DNA from: a virus
IMG/VR virus record: IMGVR_UViG_3300030107_000393
Coordinates: 1-57,709 of that record
Reading direction: 5' to 3' (one strand)
Length of the DNA stretch: 57,709 nucleotides
This document shows positions 1-7,452 of this stretch, one piece after another. The first letter of the stretch is position 1, and the number at the start of each line of letters is the position of its first letter. The notes under the pieces were generated by a model, which was given only the letters and a program-made list of their open reading frames with translations, was not told the origin of the DNA and did not search any database. A program made the position numbers and the translations under genes.

Positions 1-106
1 GTTCCCAATCTGGGTACTGTAAACGTACAAAGCCAAGGAAAGATTCCTGTGAGTCTTTTAATTTGAGTAGATACTTGGCGACTTCTGCCTGAGATAGTTT
101 AGCCAA
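1..106 (-). CDS. terL: Terminase large subunit, N-terminal part (gene crosses the contig join)
   Basis: This is the first 35 or so codons of the large terminase; the rest is at 56090-57709. Reading the minus strand from an in-frame stop at 118-116, the only usable start is TTG at 106-104. The frame then runs without a stop through the terminal repeat into the ATPase domain. The joined protein would be about 541 residues, the usual size for this family, with Walker A at residues 65-72. The first ATG lies only at 57526, directly before Walker A, and would remove the N-terminal adenine-binding region, so it is not the true start. The start overlaps the upstream 73-codon gene by 8 bases. A weak AGAAGG lies 13 bases upstream. 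Joining across the ends is inferred from the 98-base exact repeat. Confidence 0.85.
   Translation of the reverse strand, partial: MAKLSQAEVAKYLLKLKDSQESFLGFVRLQYPDWE
3..100. repeat. Left copy of 98-bp direct terminal repeat
   Basis: Bases 3-100 are identical to 57612-57709. Base 2 differs (T here, C at 57611) and base 1 matches again. The repeat lies inside terL coding sequence and reading continues in frame across it. That is what a circular assembly overlap or a circularly permuted genome would give. A fixed biological terminal repeat inside an essential gene is less likely. Confidence 0.95.
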
Positions 107-320
107 GTCTTTTTCTTAGCCTTCTGCTTTGCTTTATCTCGTATGCTGTCTTGCCACACTGTACTGTGTCTTCCATTATACGCATGAACTGGTCAAATAC
201 TGCGTGTTTAACTTTTTCTGGTGGAACAGAAGTTAAATCTATTTGTGACATTGCCTTGCCTAGCTCTTGTAAAGTTATATTAGAGGGTTTTGCGTCTTTC
301 TGTTTATTTGTTATCTTCAA
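99..320 (-). CDS. Small protein between the terminase subunits
   Basis: A 73-residue hydrophilic protein of unknown function with a strongly basic C-terminus (RRLRKRLG). The start is TTG at 320, chosen because GGAGAAG lies just upstream at good spacing and there is no early ATG. It overlaps the putative small terminase by 17 bases and the large terminase by 8, so the three are probably translationally coupled. Its position suggests a role in packaging or procapsid handling, but no domain is recognised. Confidence 0.75.
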   Translation of the reverse strand: MKITNKQKDAKPSNITLQELGKAMSQIDLTSVPPEKVKHAVFDQFMRIMEDTVQCGKTAYEIKQSRRLRKRLG

Positions 321-765
321 TTACTTCTCCCTGTACTTCTATTTCCGACACACCCTGTGCAATTCGTTCTAGTTCTTCCCTAGATAGGTCTGTCAGTTGC
401 TTCATATTGACTTCATGCTGTACGAAATTGGCATTTAAGTCTGGTACTACCTTGTTTAATAGCATTCCAAACACTCTGGCTTGGGTAGGATTCCATTCTG
501 TATGACCTAATACTACTGTATGTGCAAGATTTATTTGGTCTTTGACGTATGAAGCTATCTCGCCACGTATGTTTGCAGACATAGCAGGACTTAATTTAAC
601 TTCATCTACTTTCTTTGCTACTGCTTTCATTTTCTTTACTTCTTTTTCTAGTTTTCTACACTCATGTGAACAGAACTTTCTACGAAATTCATGTGATTTC
701 CTAGTATTAAACTTCTTTGCACATGTCTTACAAGTTATTTGTACCACGTTTTCAGACATTTTCAA
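304..765 (-). CDS. terS: Putative terminase small subunit with N-terminal zinc ribbon
   Basis: A 153-residue protein directly upstream of the large terminase. Residues about 12-36 hold a CxxC...CxxxC zinc-binding pattern (CKTC, then CSHEC). The C-terminal half carries a segment seen in podoviral small terminases: NPTQARVF, then LLNKVVPDL, then LTDLSREELERIA. The small subunit normally recognises viral DNA and regulates the packaging ATPase. The start is ambiguous: TTG at 765 has a GGAG at ideal spacing (6 bases), while ATG at 759 is 12 bases from it. The assignment rests on position and C-terminal resemblance, and the zinc ribbon is unusual for this role. Confidence 0.65.
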   Translation of the reverse strand: MKMSENVVQITCKTCAKKFNTRKSHEFRRKFCSHECRKLEKEVKKMKAVAKKVDEVKLSPAMSANIRGEIASYVKDQINLAHTVVLGHTEWNPTQARVFGMLLNKVVPDLNANFVQHEVNMKQLTDLSREELERIAQGVSEIEVQGEVIEDNK

Positions 766-860
766 TAATTACTCCGATAAGTTGTGGGGGTGGGGAGGTG
801 ACTCTCCAAATTTCCAAAACCGAATCGATGGCATACCCCCCCCTTACCTCGTCTGCATAC

Positions 861-882
861 ACATACATGACACATACATGAC
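861..882. repeat. 11-bp tandem repeat, two copies
   Basis: ACATACATGAC occurs twice in immediate succession (861-871 and 872-882), upstream of the small terminase. It may be a protein-binding site. Confidence 0.8.
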
Positions 883-993
883 GCAGGTAACGCTAAAGCG
901 TTGAATTTGTTACGTTTTTATCCCCTAAAAAAGGGGATTTTCCTCGTATATGCGTGTCTGCACGTTTTAGAACAATCACGTATACACGCCTAA

Positions 994-1021
994 ACAATAC
1001 CTTCGCAAAACGCAAAGTCAA
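994..1021 (-). promoter_or_regulatory. Possible sigma70-type promoter toward the terminase genes
   Basis: On the minus strand, TTGACT (1021-1016), a 16-base spacer and TATTGT (999-994) point toward the small terminase. The -35 matches consensus at five of six positions and the -10 is weaker. It lies about 230 bases from the gene, so assignment is tentative. Confidence 0.3.
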
Positions 1022-1067
1022 TCAAAACAATGACTTAGCTTTTTCACACAGGCAGACACGTGCGCAC

Positions 1068-1082
1068 TCCGAAGGACTTTAT
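1068..1082 (+). repeat. 15-bp leader repeat, copy 1
   Basis: TCCGAAGGACTTTAT is identical to 2702-2716. Both copies sit upstream of the first gene of a plus-strand unit. TCC-GAA-GGA is a small hairpin, extended in copy 2 to AGTCC/GGACT. Confidence 0.7.
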
Positions 1083-1119
1083 AGTTGGTGATTTCAACAA
1101 GCCAAATGGGAGAATCATC

Positions 1120-1500
1120 ATGGCACAATCAAAGAAACGTGCAGACGCACAAATCGACTTCGACACTTTCGCAACAGGCAACATCGCACGTGGGACTTCG
1201 TTGAAGTCCCTCACCGAGATGGTCAACGCCAACTCGTGTACCATTGCTGAAGCAATGGCGTACGCTGAGTTCATGGTCGCCAAATCGAAGCCCACTTCGA
1301 AGGGCTTCATCGCACGATGGACGAAGGTCGGTGCTGACCTTGCGAAGGGCAGTCTCGGTGACACGAACGTGTACTTTGCTAAGGCAAAGCCGATTGCGAA
1401 AGCAAAGCCGAAGGCTTCCGTTGCTCCTCAAGGTATCGCAAAACTGAGCAAGGCTCAGTTGGTGGACATCGTGCAACGCTTCATGGCTGAGGCTGAGTAA
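1120..1500 (+). CDS. Basic early-type protein of unknown function, monocistronic
   Basis: A 126-residue protein starting at ATG 1120 with GGGAGA six bases upstream; an in-frame GTG at 1060 has no such support. The C-terminal third contains an Ala-Lys-Pro stretch (AKAKPIAKAKPKAS), followed by a short helix (LSKAQLVDIVQRFMAEAE). This composition resembles nucleic-acid-binding or flexible linker regions. The gene stands alone: a non-coding region precedes it and a very strong terminator starts 7 bases after the stop codon. That suggests independent, perhaps high, expression. No family recognised. Confidence 0.75.
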   Translation: MAQSKKRADAQIDFDTFATGNIARGTSLKSLTEMVNANSCTIAEAMAYAEFMVAKSKPTSKGFIARWTKVGADLAKGSLGDTNVYFAKAKPIAKAKPKASVAPQGIAKLSKAQLVDIVQRFMAEAE

Positions 1501-1507
1501 CACAAAC

Positions 1508-1541
1508 GCAGAGACGCATAATGCGTCTCTGCTTTTTTTTT
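1508..1541 (+). terminator. Strong rho-independent terminator
   Basis: GCAGAGACGCAT (1508-1519) pairs perfectly with ATGCGTCTCTGC (1521-1532), followed by nine T residues (1533-1541) and a second T run. It ends the 1120-1500 gene. Confidence 0.93.
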
Positions 1542-1574
1542 GTTTTTTTTCACATATACGCATGGAGGTAAATT

Positions 1575-1712
1575 ATGCGACAACAACACAGACTACAACG
1601 CTTGATAACACGAGCAACGAACGACAACAACGTAATCATGTTGAAACGTGCCGAAAAACAAGCTAGGCTTTTAGAACGTAGACAACAACAACGCAACACG
1701 AGGAGACGATAA
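1575..1712 (+). CDS. Small Arg/Gln-rich protein
   Basis: A 45-codon ORF with ATG at 1575 preceded by GGAGG at 1564-1568. The product is very basic and Gln-rich (RQQHRLQRL at the start, RRQQQRNTRRR at the end), which suggests nucleic-acid binding. It ends two bases before the next gene. The 1905 gene has an almost identical initiation region (CATGGAGGTAAAT). No family recognised. Confidence 0.6.
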   Translation: MRQQHRLQRLITRATNDNNVIMLKRAEKQARLLERRQQQRNTRRR

Positions 1713-1713
1713 T

Positions 1714-1902
1714 ATGTTACTCGAAAAACTCAAAGCCATAGGCATTTTCATTATGTTCGTAATTGCAATTCATCTCATAATGCTCGTGTTCATCGAGTTC
1801 ATGGTGGGTTGTGGTTCGAAGACATACTACAACGATGGCACGTGGGAGACGATGCCATGCGTTTTCATTCCCTACGAAACAACAACAGGCACATGGAGGT
1901 AA
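1714..1902 (+). CDS. Small single-pass membrane protein
   Basis: A 62-residue protein with one transmembrane segment at about residues 8-32 (IGIFIMFVIAIHLIMLVFI...), followed by a short extracytoplasmic-type tail with two Cys residues. It is packed between small early genes: the upstream gene ends two bases before it, and the next starts just after its stop. Function unknown. Membrane peptides in this position may modify host envelope or block superinfection, but nothing here proves that. Confidence 0.65.
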   Translation: MLLEKLKAIGIFIMFVIAIHLIMLVFIEFMVGCGSKTYYNDGTWETMPCVFIPYETTTGTWR

Positions 1903-1904
1903 AT

Positions 1905-2189
1905 ATGCCAAAGTACACATTTGAATGGACGAGGACAACAACGTACTCGACAGTAATCGAAGCCGATAGTGAGACAGATGCTCACGAAGACTTGATGGAC
2001 GACATCAAGGCACAACAAACCGACTTCACGTCTGACATAACAGACGAGGTGTTTGACGTGCCAGAAGAGTCGAGTGGTGTCATGTTCACACAAGAAATGA
2101 GCGATGACGAAATCAAGAAAGCTATCGAGAACAACGACAACATCATCAAGGGTGTGTTCGACAAGTGGAAGAAAGGTAGCAACACATGA
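1905..2189 (+). CDS. Acidic small protein of unknown function
   Basis: A 94-residue protein starting at ATG 1905 with TGGAGG upstream. The first part looks like a beta-rich module (PKYTFEWTRTTTYSTVIEA). The rest is strongly acidic with predicted helices (SDDEIKKAIENNDNIIKGVFDKWKK). The stop overlaps the next gene by four bases (ATGA). Acidic small early proteins can act as DNA mimics, but there is no specific evidence for that here. Confidence 0.7.
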   Translation: MPKYTFEWTRTTTYSTVIEADSETDAHEDLMDDIKAQQTDFTSDITDEVFDVPEESSGVMFTQEMSDDEIKKAIENNDNIIKGVFDKWKKGSNT

Positions 2190-2677
2190 ACCGATTTCTC
2201 ATTGAACGCAACCCACAAAGCATAGCCAAATCACTATGCGACCAACACATTGTGAAGATGCCACTCGAAGAGGCACAGATGCTTTGCACGGCATTGTGGC
2301 ATCACAACGCAGAGTTCGCCTTTGAAAACAACTTGTACAAACCAGTACATCAGAAACACCCATGCACCTTGTGGTGCATGGAGACACGAGACAACTTCAA
2401 GTTCGCTTTCACGTTGTACTGGTGTATGTTGTTAGAATACAAGGTGCGATACCGAAGAATGCACGGAGCAAGAAAGCCGTTTCATGCAATCTTACAAGGA
2501 ATACATCACATTCCAAAGGGCAAAATTACAAAGCACCCTCAATGCTTTGGACAACACTACGAGTCCATCAAGACTGACGAGGACTATCCTATCAATGCGT
2601 ACAGAGACTTCTACAGACTAGACAAACTCTCCTTTGCGAGATGGAAACACAGTAGAAAACCTCATTGGTTAAACTAA
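2186..2677 (+). CDS. Phage family annotated as pyrimidine-dimer glycosylase-like protein
   Basis: A 163-residue protein matching the pattern of a family common in large phages: an N-terminal DxH[VI]VKM with a following E.AQML, a central YKPxHxxHPCxxW, and a C-terminal YRxFYxxxKxxxxxWKxxxxPxW. All are visible here: DQHIVKMPLEEAQMLC at about residues 19-34, YKPVHQKHPCTLW at about 52-64, and AYRDFYRLDK...RWKHSRKPHWL at the end. The family is often labelled a pyrimidine-dimer DNA glycosylase, but that activity is weakly supported. It starts on the ATGA overlap with the upstream gene. Confidence 0.7.
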   Translation: MNRFLIERNPQSIAKSLCDQHIVKMPLEEAQMLCTALWHHNAEFAFENNLYKPVHQKHPCTLWCMETRDNFKFAFTLYWCMLLEYKVRYRRMHGARKPFHAILQGIHHIPKGKITKHPQCFGQHYESIKTDEDYPINAYRDFYRLDKLSFARWKHSRKPHWLN

Positions 2678-2698
2678 CGCACAGACACACACCCACAA

Positions 2699-2716
2699 TA
2701 GTCCGAAGGACTTTAT
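2699..2716 (+). repeat. Hairpin with second copy of 15-bp leader repeat
   Basis: AGTCC-GAA-GGACT (2700-2712) followed by TTTATTA. Bases 2702-2716 repeat 1068-1082 exactly. It lies in the gap before the AAA+ operon and could be a weak terminator for the small-gene operon or a shared regulatory element. Confidence 0.6.
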
Positions 2717-2762
2717 TATAGAGTGACAGAATTTGTTGACCAACTATTGACACAATAGGGGG

Positions 2763-2791
2763 TTGACAAACTGTCATTCATGTATTACAAT
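2763..2791 (+). promoter_or_regulatory. Near-consensus sigma70 promoter of the AAA+/VWA operon
   Basis: TTGACA at 2763-2768 (perfect -35), exactly 17 bases, then TACAAT at 2786-2791 (five of six -10 matches). Start of transcription would be near 2798, about 18 bases before the ATG at 2816. A second TTGACA lies just upstream at 2746-2751, and TTGACC precedes that, so the -35 region is repeated and may be an operator. Confidence 0.85.
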
Positions 2792-2815
2792 CATCATTAC
2801 ACACAAGGAGGACTT

Positions 2816-4840
2816 ATGATTGATGAAAAGAGAGTTGCTCACTTACGAGCAGAACTAAATGAAATCATGGCTATGGACTACGGCAAGATGCGTAGTAAAT
2901 TACGTAGCATGGCTTCGCCAATACTTGCAAATCATGTTGCAGATAATGATGTCGACATTGCAGACATTCAGAGACGTTCCACAAACGCATTGAAAATGCC
3001 AAGCTACAAGCCAACTGTGAGTGGTGTCATCATGTCTTGTTCTATTCCTGCGTTGTACGACATCATCTTCAGCGAATTTGGTGCTAGTAACGTACTCGAT
3101 GCGATACTTGACCCATTTCGCTATGGCTACTCAAACTCAAGCAAGAGTGGCTACGACTTTGGCAGACACAAAGAGGTGTCAGACGAGTTGCACAAAAAGA
3201 GAATCGAGTATATTGGAACAACTGCACCTAATAAGAAATTGCCGTGGCGATACAGAAACGCACAAGACCTTGACGAGTTTGATGCCAACACTCTAGGTGC
3301 TAATGCATTGTTGGACATCATGTCGAAAGTTTGCCTTATGACAGATATGGAGGTCGACACAGACGACATCACTACTGCACTCGTTGAAGTGTTGAAGAAC
3401 TTTGCCGAGACGTGGGAAGTTCCAATGTTCGATATCAAGGCACAAGGTCTTCACGACCTCATGGAAAACGAGCCATTGATTGCAACTGAGTACAACCTCA
3501 AACACCCAAATTGGAAAGAGACGGAAGACAAACTCAACGACAGAGACGTTCCGTTTGATGGCATATGTTCTCATGTTGTGTACAATCTCGCACAAATGCA
3601 TTCATCTGTTGGGTTGAAAACTGAGCCAAAGATGGCGAGTGGTAAGGTGTTTCTTGGCTCAAAGGTAAAGAGTGCAAGCAAAGATAGCATCAACCTTGTG
3701 AACATGACGTTGAAGACAATCGGACTAGACGACATCGAGAAACTGTCTAACGACTATGATGACATGATGAGCAAGGTAGACGTTCAATCCGAGGAACTTG
3801 CAGAGATGGAGAAAAAGCTGAGAATTATGTCAGCAAGTACTGCGATTGCACCTAGCAAAGTCGAGGCAAGTGGTGAGATACCAAGTGGTAAGCAAGTAAC
3901 GAAGAAAGCACATGAGGTATTCACGATACCAAGTGCGAGCAAAAAGATGTTCGACTTCGACATTCTCACATGGGAATGGGATAAACCACACCCTTACGTT
4001 CCTGCGATTGACAGTGGATACATCTTCAGACCATCGAGTTTGTTGAGAGTTCTGTATGCATTGAACACCAACCAACGTGTGTATCTACATGGTCATACTG
4101 GTAGTGGTAAGACGACTTTCATCGAGCAAGTTTGTGCTTACACATCGACACCATTTATGAGAGTGAACTTCGATAGTGAGGTTACACGTATGGACTTGCT
4201 TGGCAGAGACGTGCTGACCACTGGTTCTAGTGGTGCTACGGAGTCCAAGTTCGTTGAGGGTATCTTGCCAAAGATGATGACGACACCATGTGTTGGTTGC
4301 TTTGACGAGATTGACTTCATCAGACCAGACGTTGCTTACGTGATGCAGAGAGCATTTGAAGGCAACGGATTGATGCTAACGGAAGATGGTGGACGTGTAG
4401 TTCAACCACACCCACAGTTCAGAATGGTCGCAACTGGTAACACAGTAGGTCAAGGCGATGAGTATGGTATGTATCAAGGTGCAAGACCACAGAGTATGGC
4501 GATGATTGACAGATTTACCATATGGGTCAACGTACCATACCTTGACAAAAAGCAACGTGATGATTTGCTCAAGAGCAAAGTTCCGTTGTTGAAAGACAAT
4601 CAACGTGAGCAACTTAATCAGTACGTTGGTGAACATCTTGAAGCATTTACTACATCGAAAGTGCTTCAGCCAATATCGCCACGTGGTATGCTATCTCTTG
4701 GCGATACAATAGTGAACTTCTGCACTTTGTTTAATGACAAAGATGCCGTGAATGAAGCACTTGAAGCCGTGATACTTGACAGATGTACGCAACAAGACAG
4801 AGCCGTACTCAAAGGTATCGTAAACAGAATCTTTTCATAA
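2816..4840 (+). CDS. AAA+ ATPase, MoxR/CobS-like
   Basis: A 674-residue protein. The start is ATG 2816, preceded by AAGGAGG. An earlier in-frame ATG at 2780 lies inside the promoter and is rejected. The C-terminal half is an AAA+ module of the MoxR/CbbQ/CobS class: Walker A GHTGSGKT at residues 426-433, Walker B with D497-E498 (CFDEID), and a sensor-1 segment (RMVATGNT) at about residue 540. The N-terminal 400 residues are alpha-rich and unassigned. Members of this class work with a VWA partner to remodel or insert cofactors into proteins. The partner is the next gene, 11 bases downstream. The client protein in this phage is unknown. Confidence 0.85.
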   Translation: MIDEKRVAHLRAELNEIMAMDYGKMRSKLRSMASPILANHVADNDVDIADIQRRSTNALKMPSYKPTVSGVIMSCSIPALYDIIFSEFGASNVLDAILDPFRYGYSNSSKSGYDFGRHKEVSDELHKKRIEYIGTTAPNKKLPWRYRNAQDLDEFDANTLGANALLDIMSKVCLMTDMEVDTDDITTALVEVLKNFAETWEVPMFDIKAQGLHDLMENEPLIATEYNLKHPNWKETEDKLNDRDVPFDGICSHVVYNLAQMHSSVGLKTEPKMASGKVFLGSKVKSASKDSINLVNMTLKTIGLDDIEKLSNDYDDMMSKVDVQSEELAEMEKKLRIMSASTAIAPSKVEASGEIPSGKQVTKKAHEVFTIPSASKKMFDFDILTWEWDKPHPYVPAIDSGYIFRPSSLLRVLYALNTNQRVYLHGHTGSGKTTFIEQVCAYTSTPFMRVNFDSEVTRMDLLGRDVLTTGSSGATESKFVEGILPKMMTTPCVGCFDEIDFIRPDVAYVMQRAFEGNGLMLTEDGGRVVQPHPQFRMVATGNTVGQGDEYGMYQGARPQSMAMIDRFTIWVNVPYLDKKQRDDLLKSKVPLLKDNQREQLNQYVGEHLEAFTTSKVLQPISPRGMLSLGDTIVNFCTLFNDKDAVNEALEAVILDRCTQQDRAVLKGIVNRIFS

Positions 4841-4851
4841 GGAGGTAAAAC

Positions 4852-6732
4852 ATGAAATCAGATTTATTTCAACACGAGGTTCGCAAGACCTCATCAGTAT
4901 TTGGTAGGAAAGAAGACGTAACAGTTGAGTTCCAAGGCGAAGAAGCCATGACTAACGGCTCGACTATCGTACTGCCAGCGATGGACTTCGAGAAGGACAT
5001 CAGCAAAAATGACCAAGCAATCATGCGTGGATATGTTGACCATGAGAGTGGTCACATTCGACACACAGACTTCAAAGCACTCAACAAGTTCGGCAAGGAG
5101 AATGAGGGCAACAAGTTGCTCTTGAACTTACAGAATGCTATCGAGGACATTTACTTGGAGAAGAAAGTGATAGACGAGTATGCAGGTTCGAAAGAGAACC
5201 TTGTTGCTACGTCTGGTTGTGTCAACGATGGCTTCCTTGAGTCCATAGGAACTGGCTTTGAGAAAGAGGCATTGGATAATCTCACGTTCATTACACCAGT
5301 TGCAATTACATGGGAGGGTCGCAAGCACTATGGCAACAATGGTGCAGACATATGCTTGGACTTGTTAAAGCCTCATGTTCGAAAGAAGATTGAGCGATGG
5401 ACTAAGAAGATTGACGATTGCAAGAACACCAAAGACGTGATTGCACTTGCCAAGAAGATTGAGAAAGAGATACGTGAGGAAGAGCCAAAGAAGGAGACGC
5501 CTAAACCAACAGACGTATCAGTAGGAAAAACGCCTGGCAAGAAAGGCAATGAGCCAGGCGATGGTGCTGAAGTATCCAAAGACGGAGACGGAGACGAGAA
5601 CAAAGGCAGTGGTGAACAGAAAGAGAGGTTCACACACAAACAAGGTGGTTCTGAGTGTTCGGAAGTTCCTGAAGAAATTCAGGAAGACGATGTGTATGAG
5701 GACTTCGAGTACAAGGAGATTGTCAAGGAGATTGGTAGGCAGAACTCAGCAGACCACAAAGACTTGCGTAGTGGCAAGGCATACTCAGCACAGAGTACTG
5801 CTCACGACAAATGGCATCACAGAACTGATGAACCTAACAAGTACAGAAATGCGTATGGTCACTTGAGATTGAAAGAGGGCAAGGCATCTCAATATGATAG
5901 GCATTTAACCATGATGCAAGGCGATGTGAATATGATGAGACGTTCCATCGAGAGAGCATTGTTCGCTAAGTCGCAGAGAGATTGGGACTTTGGCAAGGAA
6001 GACGGACGATTGGATAGTCGCAGGTTTCCGTCTGCTTTCAATGGCAAGCCAAATGTATTTAAGATGAAGTCTGATAGACGTGAGATGGATACTGCGTTGA
6101 CCATGCTTGTTGACTTGAGTGGTTCTATGAGTGGCGAGAAAGTGTTTGTCGCTCAACAATGTGCGATGGCGATTGCTGAATGTGTTGATAGAACTGGTAT
6201 CGCATACGAGATACTTGGGTTCAACACTGGTAGTGGCAGTGTGCCTGGCGTTCCACCAAGAAGTACAAGCTATGAAGACAGACTTACGTATACACGTTGG
6301 GAGAGCATTGATATGTGGATATTCAAGCACTTCAAGGAGAGATTGTTTGAAGCCAAGGGTGCTATCTCATGTATATCGCAGTGTAGTGGTGGTAACAATG
6401 TCGATGGCGAGAGTGTGCAGTATGCATATGACAGACTTAAAGAGAGGAACGAGCAACGCAAAGTGTTAATCGTATTGTCTGATGGTCAGCCTGCGTGTAG
6501 CACACACTACGATGTGTCATTGAGAAGACATCTCGTGGATACTGTGAAGAAGATTGAAGCAGACAAAGACACGGACGTTGTTGGTATTGGCATCAGAAAC
6601 AGTGCCGTGAAAGATTACTACAGCAATCACGTTGTAGTAGAGAATGTGGGAGAACTTGCCAAGAGTGCAATGGGTGAGTTGTCTCAGATACTGTTGGGTA
6701 CAAAGGTTGGTATCCACAAGAGGATTGCATAA
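4852..6732 (+). CDS. VWA-domain protein with HExxH motif, CobT-like
   Basis: A 626-residue partner of the AAA+ ATPase. The N-terminal domain contains DHESGH (H64, E65, H68), a canonical HExxH zinc-metallohydrolase motif. A long charged low-complexity linker follows at about residues 200-290 (EEPKKETPKPTD..., GDGDENKGSGEQKE). The C-terminal third is a von Willebrand A domain with an intact MIDAS sequence DLSGS (D421, S423, S425) and a later LSDGQP. The arrangement resembles the cobaltochelatase CobT family and phage relatives. No cobalamin pathway genes are present, so cobalt chelation is unlikely to be its job. AAGGAGG precedes the ATG. Confidence 0.82.
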   Translation: MKSDLFQHEVRKTSSVFGRKEDVTVEFQGEEAMTNGSTIVLPAMDFEKDISKNDQAIMRGYVDHESGHIRHTDFKALNKFGKENEGNKLLLNLQNAIEDIYLEKKVIDEYAGSKENLVATSGCVNDGFLESIGTGFEKEALDNLTFITPVAITWEGRKHYGNNGADICLDLLKPHVRKKIERWTKKIDDCKNTKDVIALAKKIEKEIREEEPKKETPKPTDVSVGKTPGKKGNEPGDGAEVSKDGDGDENKGSGEQKERFTHKQGGSECSEVPEEIQEDDVYEDFEYKEIVKEIGRQNSADHKDLRSGKAYSAQSTAHDKWHHRTDEPNKYRNAYGHLRLKEGKASQYDRHLTMMQGDVNMMRRSIERALFAKSQRDWDFGKEDGRLDSRRFPSAFNGKPNVFKMKSDRREMDTALTMLVDLSGSMSGEKVFVAQQCAMAIAECVDRTGIAYEILGFNTGSGSVPGVPPRSTSYEDRLTYTRWESIDMWIFKHFKERLFEAKGAISCISQCSGGNNVDGESVQYAYDRLKERNEQRKVLIVLSDGQPACSTHYDVSLRRHLVDTVKKIEADKDTDVVGIGIRNSAVKDYYSNHVVVENVGELAKSAMGELSQILLGTKVGIHKRIA

Positions 6733-6923
6733 TGGGAGTTAAGAAAGCATTTACCATACATAATCATTGGTTGCCTTTGTATCCCACAAGAGGAATGCAA
6801 TTTAGGTTTTGGTTTGAGGTTGCAAAGCGAGTGAACTACGCAAAAATCAAATCAGACAATTACGATAAAATTTCAACAATATGTAAGGAGGTCGACAATG
6901 ACTTTAAAGCAAGAAAAATCTAA
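6732..6923 (+). CDS. Small protein of unknown function
   Basis: A 63-residue protein whose ATG overlaps the stop of the VWA gene (TAATG). It is rich in aromatic and basic residues (IHNHWLPLYPTRGMQFRFWFEVAKRVNY), suggesting a compact fold. It overlaps the start of the next gene by 26 bases. No signal peptide, membrane segment or known domain is visible. Its tight coupling to the AAA+/VWA pair makes it a candidate accessory factor. Confidence 0.6.
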   Translation: MGVKKAFTIHNHWLPLYPTRGMQFRFWFEVAKRVNYAKIKSDNYDKISTICKEVDNDFKARKI

Positions 6924-7452
6924 AGCAACGAGTAAGATAGCGAAGAAAAAGCTAGAAGACTTAGGTGTAATCGAGAGGGAGCAGGCTTCTGCTTTGGGAG
7001 GAACAAATGAGAAAACTAATTCTACACCTACACCCTCTCTGTTTCAGTACACACAATCGAGGAAGAGTACAAGGAAAAGAACAAGTACTCAAACTTCAAC
7101 CTCACGTGAAGAATATCGCAAAAACTTTCCTTATGTCAAGACCCCATCTGTCTTTTCAAAGCCAAAGATAGACGAGAAGTTACGTGAGATTGCAGGTAAG
7201 TATGCTTTCCAACCCAATCCAAAGCAACCTATACACAACTTTGCATTCGCAGACGAGGCATTGATTACAGAGATGGTCGATGTTTTGTATCGCTATGTTG
7301 GAGACGTGCTTGAAGGCATGGACTTGATATACAGAGTTGACAATGAGTTGAAAGACAAGAACAGAACGAAGTTGCTTGAGATAATGATGTCGTGTGTTCA
7401 CATGGACGAAAAGGGTACTGTCTCTCAGTTCTTCTTCAAAGGAGATGTGTAA
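6898..7452 (+). CDS. Hypothetical protein with disordered N-terminus
   Basis: A 184-residue protein starting at ATG 6898 with AAGGAGG upstream. The first 90 residues are Lys/Ser/Thr-rich and probably disordered (STRKRTSTQTSTS). The second half looks like an ordered helical domain (ALITEMVDVLYRYVGDVLEGMDLIYRVDNEL). Its stop overlaps the next start (TAATG). Function unknown; operon position only. Confidence 0.7.
   Translation: MTLKQEKSKATSKIAKKKLEDLGVIEREQASALGGTNEKTNSTPTPSLFQYTQSRKSTRKRTSTQTSTSREEYRKNFPYVKTPSVFSKPKIDEKLREIAGKYAFQPNPKQPIHNFAFADEALITEMVDVLYRYVGDVLEGMDLIYRVDNELKDKNRTKLLEIMMSCVHMDEKGTVSQFFFKGDV

Larger units (their letters stand above)
766..1119. other. 354-bp non-coding region between divergent arms; possible packaging or origin region
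   Basis: No convincing gene is present. It holds a G-rich run (five Gs, T, four Gs at 786-795) and an eight-C run at 836-843. It also holds an 11-bp tandem duplication ACATACATGAC at 861-882, a perfect palindrome AACGCT-AA-AGCGTT at 889-902, a short hairpin at 920-938 (ATCCCC/GGGGAT), and a possible minus promoter at 994-1021. A site next to a small terminase is a natural candidate for pac/cos recognition. That role is inference. Confidence 0.5.

Noticed and set aside
920-938. ATCCCC/GGGGAT hairpin as a terminator
   Set aside because: The stem is only six bases, it follows no gene closely on either strand, and the T run after it is short.
2780-2815. Upstream in-frame ATG for the AAA+ ATPase
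   Set aside because: It falls inside the -10 region of the promoter and before the predicted transcript start; ATG 2816 has AAGGAGG.
4852-6732. Cobaltochelatase CobT in the strict sense
   Set aside because: Despite the AAA+/VWA pairing, no cobalamin biosynthesis genes are present and the N-terminal HExxH points to another chemistry, so no gene symbol was given.
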